Assembly: GCF_047468865.1 (NCBI RefSeq)
Contig: NZ_JBLGTV010000011.1
Coordinates: 1-64,000 of the forward strand
Length of the DNA: 64,000 bases
Source of the DNA: Castellaniella hirudinis_A
Lineage (GTDB): Bacteria; Pseudomonadota; Gammaproteobacteria; Burkholderiales; Burkholderiaceae_B
Direction: 5' to 3'
The translations under genes were made by a program, and so were the position numbers. The notes beneath the pieces are model-generated. The model did no database searches and was not told where the DNA came from. It saw nothing but the letters and a program-made list of their open reading frames with translations. Positions 59,790 to 64,000 of this stretch are shown one piece after another; position 1 is the first letter of the stretch, and every line of letters begins with the position of its first letter.

Positions 59790-60563
59790 TCAGTCCATGG
59801 CGTGCACGCCGCCGTCCACGTAGATGGTCTGGCCCGTCATGCCGGATGCCGCATCCGAGCACAGGAAGGCGCTGAGTTGGGCGATTTCGTCCAGTGTTAC
59901 CAGGCGCTGCAGCGGGGCCTTGTTCTGGGCCGTCGCCATCAGTTCGTCGAAGTGCGCGATGCCGGAACCGGCGCGCGTGAGAATCGGCCCGGGGGACACG
60001 GCATGCACCCGGATGTTCTTTGGGCCCAGCTCCATGGCCATGTAGCGCACCAGCGATTCCAGCGCGGCCTTCACTGGCCCCATCAGGCCGTAGTGGGGGA
60101 CGACCTCGCCCGAACCCAGGTAGGTCATGGACAGCATGGCCCCGCCGGCGGGCATGTGGGGCGCGCACAGGCGGCCCAGTTCGGCAAAACTGTGGCATGA
60201 CACGCTCATGGCCCGGGCGAAACCTTCTCGTGAACTGTCGATCACCTGGCCGTGCAGGTCGGCCAGCGGCGCCCAGGCGATGGAATGGATGACGAAGTCC
60301 AGTTGCCCGAAGCGATCCACCGCGTGCCGCACGATGGCGTCCAGTTCTCCGGGGGATTCGACGTCGCAGTTCATCAGGTGCAGGCCCAGCGGGCCGGTGT
60401 GCGGTTCGACGAATTTGCGCGCCTTGTCGTTCAGGCAGGACACCACCAGTTCGGCGCCCTGGGCGCGCGCCAGGCGGGCGCAGCCGAAAGCGATGCTGCT
60501 GTCGTTGGCCACGCCGAGGATCAGGCCTTTTTTGCCGGCCAGGCTAAAGCGATTTTCAGTCAT
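59790..60563 (-). CDS. fabI: Enoyl-ACP reductase FabI-type
   Basis: A 257-residue NADH-dependent enoyl reductase of the SDR superfamily. FabI features: GLILGVANDSSIAFGCA (cofactor loop), the SIAWAP motif, Y-x6-K in HYGLMGPVKAALE, and FLCSDAASGMTGQTIYVDGG. Its place between the phaC side and the MaoC-PTA gene suggests a specialised second enoyl reductase rather than the housekeeping copy (inference). Confidence 0.92.
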   Translation of the reverse strand: MTENRFSLAGKKGLILGVANDSSIAFGCARLARAQGAELVVSCLNDKARKFVEPHTGPLGLHLMNCDVESPGELDAIVRHAVDRFGQLDFVIHSIAWAPLADLHGQVIDSSREGFARAMSVSCHSFAELGRLCAPHMPAGGAMLSMTYLGSGEVVPHYGLMGPVKAALESLVRYMAMELGPKNIRVHAVSPGPILTRAGSGIAHFDELMATAQNKAPLQRLVTLDEIAQLSAFLCSDAASGMTGQTIYVDGGVHAMD

Positions 60564-60582
60564 GAGTATCCAGGTTGGGAGA

Positions 60583-60960
60583 TCAAGGTTGGGCGATCAG
60601 GTCGTTGAGAAAGTCGGTGGCATCGAAGCCGCGCTGTTGCAGGCGGGAACAGACGATGCACAGGATGTCGCGGGTGGCGGGCGCGCCCACCTGGGCGCTG
60701 TTGGCCAGGCGGGCGATCGCCTGATATTGCATCAGCAGCAAGGCGCGCAATTCGTCTTGCATGCCGATCCGGGAAGCCGCGCCGCGCGGGCTGGTCAGCG
60801 TGCCGTTCAGCACGGCGTTGATTTCGGCCGCGCCGCGCAGCGGCAGCCCCAGCGTGCGGGCCAATATGGCGATGCGCGCACCCGTGGTTTCGAAATAATG
60901 CACCAGGCGCTCCAGCTGCCGGGCGGCGGCTTCGCGCCGCGGCGTGTGTTCAGTCGGCAT
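60583..60960 (-). CDS. Hypothetical protein in phaC operon
   Basis: A 125-residue, mostly helical, Ala/Arg/Leu-rich soluble protein I do not recognise. It overlaps the phaC 3' end by 11 nt and is followed by fabI after 19 bp, so it is translated as part of the operon. Two Cys lie close together (DILCIVCSRLQ). Phasin-like or regulatory roles are possible from position alone, but no phasin motif was seen. Confidence 0.7.
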   Translation of the reverse strand: MPTEHTPRREAAARQLERLVHYFETTGARIAILARTLGLPLRGAAEINAVLNGTLTSPRGAASRIGMQDELRALLLMQYQAIARLANSAQVGAPATRDILCIVCSRLQQRGFDATDFLNDLIAQP

Positions 60961-62758
60961 AACGGGTCATCACATAGGTGCCCGGGGCGTCGCACAGGGC
61001 CTGGGCTTTGCTGATGGGCCGCGCAGCCACCGGCGGGCCGGAGCGCGCCGTGATCCAGGCGTCCATGGCTTCCCACCAAGAGCCCTGGTGAACCGGGGCT
61101 CGGGCTTTCCAGTCGTCGGGGTCGGTCCAGCCCATATTGTCTTCGACGCTGTCGATCTGGTAGCTGCGCCGTGGCCGGCCAGGCTCGGAGACAATCCCGG
61201 CGTTGTGTCCTCCTTCGGCCAGGACGAAGGTCACGTGGGTGTCGGTCTGCAGGTGGATTTTGTAGACGGATTTCCAGGGCGACACATGATCCCGGGTCGT
61301 GGCCACGACCATCATGGGGACGTTGATGTCCATCAACGCCACGGTCGCCCCGGCGAAGCGGTACTGGCCGGCGGACAGCGCGTTGTTCAGGAACAGCGCG
61401 TTCAGGTATTCGGCGTGCATGCGCGCGGGCAGCCGCGTGGTATCCGCGTTCCAGCTCATCAGGTCGAAGCTGGGGTCGTCTTCGCCCAGCAGGTAGCGCC
61501 GGGTGTTGCGGCCCCACAGCAGCCCGCGTGACGCCAGGTAGACGAACGATCCGCCCATCTGCCTGCCCGACAGATAGCCGCGCTGGTTCATGGTCTGCCG
61601 CAGGGTGGCCAGTTGGGCGTCGTCGATGAACACGCCCAGGTCGCCGGGTTCGGCGAAATCGGTTTGGGCGGCCAGCAGGATGACCGAAGCCAGCTCGGGC
61701 AGGTCGGCGGGGATCAGGGCCTGCTCCTTGGCGGTCCGTTCGGCGGGCTTGCGCGCCAGCCGTCCCAGGGCGGCCGCGACAATGGCCAGGAATGTCCCGC
61801 CCAGGCAGTAGCCCACCGTGTGCAGGCGCGTGGCCTGGCTGGCGCGTCCGGCGGCGGCCATGGCGGCCAGCACGCCGCTGCTGAGATAGTCCTGCATTTT
61901 CAGGTCGCGGTCGGCGGCGTCGGGGTTGCGCCATGAAATGATGAAGACCGTATGGCCCTGGCCGACCAGGTACTTCACCATGGAATTGTGCGGCGACAGA
62001 TCCAGGATGTAGTACTTCATGATGCAGGACGGCACGATCAGGATGGGCTCGGGATGAACCTGATCCGTGCTGGGGCTGTACTGGATGAGTTCGATGAGGG
62101 GGTTGCGGAACACGACCTTGCCGGGGGTGACCGCCACGTCCTGGCCCACCGCGTATGCCAGGGGTTCCAGTTGTTCGGGCGGGGTGTCGGGGCCTGCAGC
62201 CAGCTGTTCACGCAGATCCTGCAAGAAAAAGGCCCAGCCATCGCGCAACGACCGGCCGCCGGTTTCCCGGGCGGCCTGCAGAACTTCCGGGTTGCTCCAG
62301 AGCCAGTTGGACGGCGCCAGGGCATCCAGGGCCTGGCCGGTGAAAAAGTTCACCATGTGCTGGTGATGGGCGCTGACCCCGTTGCCCTGCTGGGCCGCTT
62401 CGCGCCACCAGGTGTCCAGCGCCTGGTAGCCTGCGGTCAGCGCGGTATAAGGCCATTGGTTCCAGGCGGGGTGGGCGAAGCGGCCGTCTTGGTGCGGGGC
62501 TTCCGGGTCGGGCTGGGCCAGGGGGGCCGCCCAGGCCTGCCAGCCGAGCGCCAGTGCGCGCTGGGCCAGCACGGCCTGGCGGCCGGGCGAACTGAGCAGG
62601 TGCATGGCCCAGTCCATGTGCGCCAAGGCCAGCGCAATCGGCGACAGGCCGCCAGTGGCGCGGGCCCATTGGGCGCGCACGGTTTCATCCAGGGCCTGGG
62701 CGGCGGCGGCTTGGCTGTCTTGCGGCGGAAGGGCCGGCGGGGAGAGGCTTTGGGTCAT
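60950..62758 (-). CDS. phaC: Polyhydroxyalkanoate synthase
   Basis: A 602-residue class I-type PHA synthase that polymerises 3-hydroxyacyl-CoA. The lipase-like box is GYCLGG with nucleophile Cys318; the other triad members are Asp in VATTRDHVSPW and His in LAEGGHNAGIV. The conserved N-terminal PHA synthase domain includes FFTGQALDALAPSNWLWSNP. The ATG at 62758 is chosen; an in-frame TTG at 62776 is the alternative. First gene of an operon continuing to the unknown protein, fabI, MaoC-PTA and ackA. No phaA or phaB in the window. Confidence 0.95.
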   Translation of the reverse strand: MTQSLSPPALPPQDSQAAAAQALDETVRAQWARATGGLSPIALALAHMDWAMHLLSSPGRQAVLAQRALALGWQAWAAPLAQPDPEAPHQDGRFAHPAWNQWPYTALTAGYQALDTWWREAAQQGNGVSAHHQHMVNFFTGQALDALAPSNWLWSNPEVLQAARETGGRSLRDGWAFFLQDLREQLAAGPDTPPEQLEPLAYAVGQDVAVTPGKVVFRNPLIELIQYSPSTDQVHPEPILIVPSCIMKYYILDLSPHNSMVKYLVGQGHTVFIISWRNPDAADRDLKMQDYLSSGVLAAMAAAGRASQATRLHTVGYCLGGTFLAIVAAALGRLARKPAERTAKEQALIPADLPELASVILLAAQTDFAEPGDLGVFIDDAQLATLRQTMNQRGYLSGRQMGGSFVYLASRGLLWGRNTRRYLLGEDDPSFDLMSWNADTTRLPARMHAEYLNALFLNNALSAGQYRFAGATVALMDINVPMMVVATTRDHVSPWKSVYKIHLQTDTHVTFVLAEGGHNAGIVSEPGRPRRSYQIDSVEDNMGWTDPDDWKARAPVHQGSWWEAMDAWITARSGPPVAARPISKAQALCDAPGTYVMTRYAD

Positions 62759-63119
62759 GGCGTTGGGCGGGTCCAATTGAAAAGGCGGGTTGAGATCAAG
62801 GCGGGATTTTCTAAGTGAAAAACGGATTTCCTGGGCGGCTTATCGTGGTGTCCATCAATGTTTCAATAACATCGTTATCAGTGTGGTTATTTTGGCGCAA
62901 GTCGGCAATTAGGTATAAAAAGCTGCTGGATGCCGCCTATTATCCGCAAGATAAGAGAATCCCCATTTGAGGTGGATCAATTCTCGCCGCTGCCCGCCCG
63001 GCCGATGCGATAAAGGCCGATGTGATAAAACAACCCCACCCGGGATCGCACCCGTCCCCGCACGGCCCGCCGGCGCGCCTGTCCGCCGTGCGCCGCTTCG
63101 CCGCCTTTTACGAATCGCC
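62759..63119. promoter_or_regulatory. Divergent phaC / glycosylase control region
   Basis: TTGGCG (62892-62897), 16 bp, and TATAAA (62914-62919) form a plus-strand promoter about 200 bp ahead of the glycosylase ATG. ATAAC (62866-62870) and GTTAT (62874-62878) form a small dyad on the phaC side. This region is AT-rich from about 62810 to 62960, then GC-rich with no other recognised feature. Confidence 0.5.
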
Positions 63120-63764
63120 ATGCCCAATATCCACGATCAAGCGACCATCAATACCCATCTGCAATCGCTGGTGGCCCGGGATCCCAGGCTGCGGGCCGTC
63201 AGCCAGGTGGCGGGGGCCTTGCAGCCGCGTTGGCATCCGCCGGGGTTTGAAGGCCTGGCGCGTGTGATTTGCGGCCAGCAGCTGTCGGTGGCCAGCGCCG
63301 GGGCGATCTGGCAGCGGTTCACGGCGCGTGGCGAGGCGGCCCGCGATCCGCGGGCCTATCTGGCTTGCGGCGCGGGGGGGCTGGACGGGGTGGGGCTGTC
63401 GCGCGGCAAAATCCAGACCCTGCAAGGGGTGGCGCAGGCGCTGGTGCAAGGACGGCTCGACCTCGATGCCGTCGTCGGCCTGCCCGCCGACCAGGCGGTG
63501 GCCGCCTTGACGCAGTTCAAGGGCATCGGCCCCTGGACCGCCGAAATCTACCTGATGTTCTGTGCCGGACACCCCGATGTGTTTCCGGCGGGCGACCTGG
63601 CCTTGCGCAAATCGGTTGCCCAGGGGCTGGGCCTGGAAGCCGGTGTCAAGCCCGCAGATCTCGCCCGGATCGCGGCGGCCTGGGCCCCCTGGCGTTCGGT
63701 ATCCGCCCTGCTGTTCTGGCGCTACTACAGCGTGCTGAATCGCAAGGACACGCTGCCCGTCTAG
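63120..63764 (+). CDS. DNA-3-methyladenine glycosylase II (AlkA-type, HhH-GPD)
   Basis: A 214-residue base-excision glycosylase. The helix-hairpin-helix is LTQFKGIGPWTAEIYLM (about residues 125-142) and the catalytic Asp follows in FPAGDLALRKS. VICGQQLSVASAGAIWQRF is the family's conserved helix. The length matches the short AlkA2-like class lacking the N-terminal domain of E. coli AlkA. The ATG at 63120 is chosen because upstream sequence does not look conserved. Confidence 0.92.
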   Translation: MPNIHDQATINTHLQSLVARDPRLRAVSQVAGALQPRWHPPGFEGLARVICGQQLSVASAGAIWQRFTARGEAARDPRAYLACGAGGLDGVGLSRGKIQTLQGVAQALVQGRLDLDAVVGLPADQAVAALTQFKGIGPWTAEIYLMFCAGHPDVFPAGDLALRKSVAQGLGLEAGVKPADLARIAAAWAPWRSVSALLFWRYYSVLNRKDTLPV

Positions 63765-63834
63765 TGCTGTGTTTGGCGGGGCCGGCCGCTGTCGGCCGGG
63801 GGTATGGCGCGCTATTGTTGCAAAAAAAAATGTT

Positions 63835-63863
63835 TTGACCCAGTTTGTTTTTTTGCATTAAGC
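63835..63863 (+). promoter_or_regulatory. Promoter candidate for the last gene
   Basis: TTGACC (63835-63840) is followed after 16 bp by ATTAAG (63857-63862) preceded by TGC, an extended -10 form. A CCGGCC/GGCCGG dyad at about 63782-63798 may terminate the glycosylase transcript just before it. Confidence 0.45.
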
Positions 63864-63929
63864 TTCAATTATCCCTGCCGGATGACCCACTCAAGCTCGG
63901 TCGCGCCCGGGCCAGATAAGGAACACGTC

Positions 63930-64000
63930 ATGTCTGCACCTGCTATGCGGTATGTGTCTCTCTCGGCCCTGGCTGCCCTGTCCACGTTGTTGGCGGCATG
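63930..64000 (+). CDS. Exported protein, N-terminal fragment cut by window end
   Basis: After a TAAGGA site (63917-63922) an ATG opens a frame beginning MSAPAMRYVSLSALAALSTL, a signal-peptide or membrane-anchor sequence still open at the last base. Only 23 residues are visible, so the product cannot be named. Confidence 0.55.
   Translation, partial: MSAPAMRYVSLSALAALSTLLAA

Overview
The window is a G+C-rich chromosomal segment of a betaproteobacterium, most likely Burkholderiales/Alcaligenaceae. The evidence is gene content and order (xerC-DUF484-dapF-two LpxL-type acyltransferases-metK; ahcY-holin-like-metF preceded by an SAH riboswitch; a phaC-fabI-MaoC/PTA-ackA run), class I PHA synthase, and tyrosine/homogentisate catabolism. 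The genus cannot be fixed from sequence alone. No tRNA, rRNA, CRISPR array or prophage was seen.

Layout. 1-1.8 kb: the right end of an IS21-family element (istA tail, istB, terminal repeats) that has cut off the 5' part of an Rpn-type nuclease gene. 1.9-6.4 kb (minus): xerC, DUF484, dapF and two lipid A acyltransferase-family genes. 6.5-13.2 kb (plus): the methionine/SAM cycle, metK behind a SAM-II-like riboswitch, then ahcY-holin-like-metF behind an SAH riboswitch, with a LysR/old-yellow-enzyme pair lying between the two units and an unusual repeated hairpin leader before metF. 13.2-21 kb: 5-formyl-THF cyclo-ligase, lytic transglycosylase, cca, murI, a MidA-type methyltransferase and an RhlE-like helicase with a repeat-rich tail. 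21.4-24 kb: an Lrp/AsnC regulator divergent from glmS across an AT-rich island of ATGAAAT repeats.

24-33 kb: a LysR regulator divergent from a TRAP transporter (dctQMP), fahA and maiA, with hmgA convergent; together these make an uptake and ring-cleavage route for homogentisate-type acids. Between maiA and hmgA sits a small acquired island (brnTA toxin-antitoxin plus a decayed IS1380-type transposase) bounded by 29-bp direct repeats that include the maiA stop codon. Cytochrome b561 follows.

33-45 kb: an orphan usher-like beta-barrel, PAP2 phosphatase, NCS2 purine permease, a diguanylate cyclase with duplicated sensor domains, an FmdE-like protein, acnA, a vapBC-type toxin-antitoxin pair and dbpA. 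44-52 kb: aldo/keto reductase, panB, LysR, rmuC, a 2OG-Fe(II) oxygenase, xseB/xseA (xseA with an extra N-terminal DUF5710-like domain) and a soluble chemoreceptor with a CZB-like tail.

52-64 kb: a small secreted protein, then an RCC1-propeller/multicopper oxidase/speG run, an SprA-type metalloprotease-like protein, and a minus-strand phaC operon (phaC, unknown 125-aa protein, fabI, MaoC-PTA fusion, ackA) divergent from an AlkA-type glycosylase. The window ends inside a gene beginning with a signal peptide. The most interesting items are the paired SAM/SAH riboswitches, the metF leader, the direct-repeat-bounded toxin-antitoxin island, the lrp-glmS repeat array and the RCC1-oxidase pairing.
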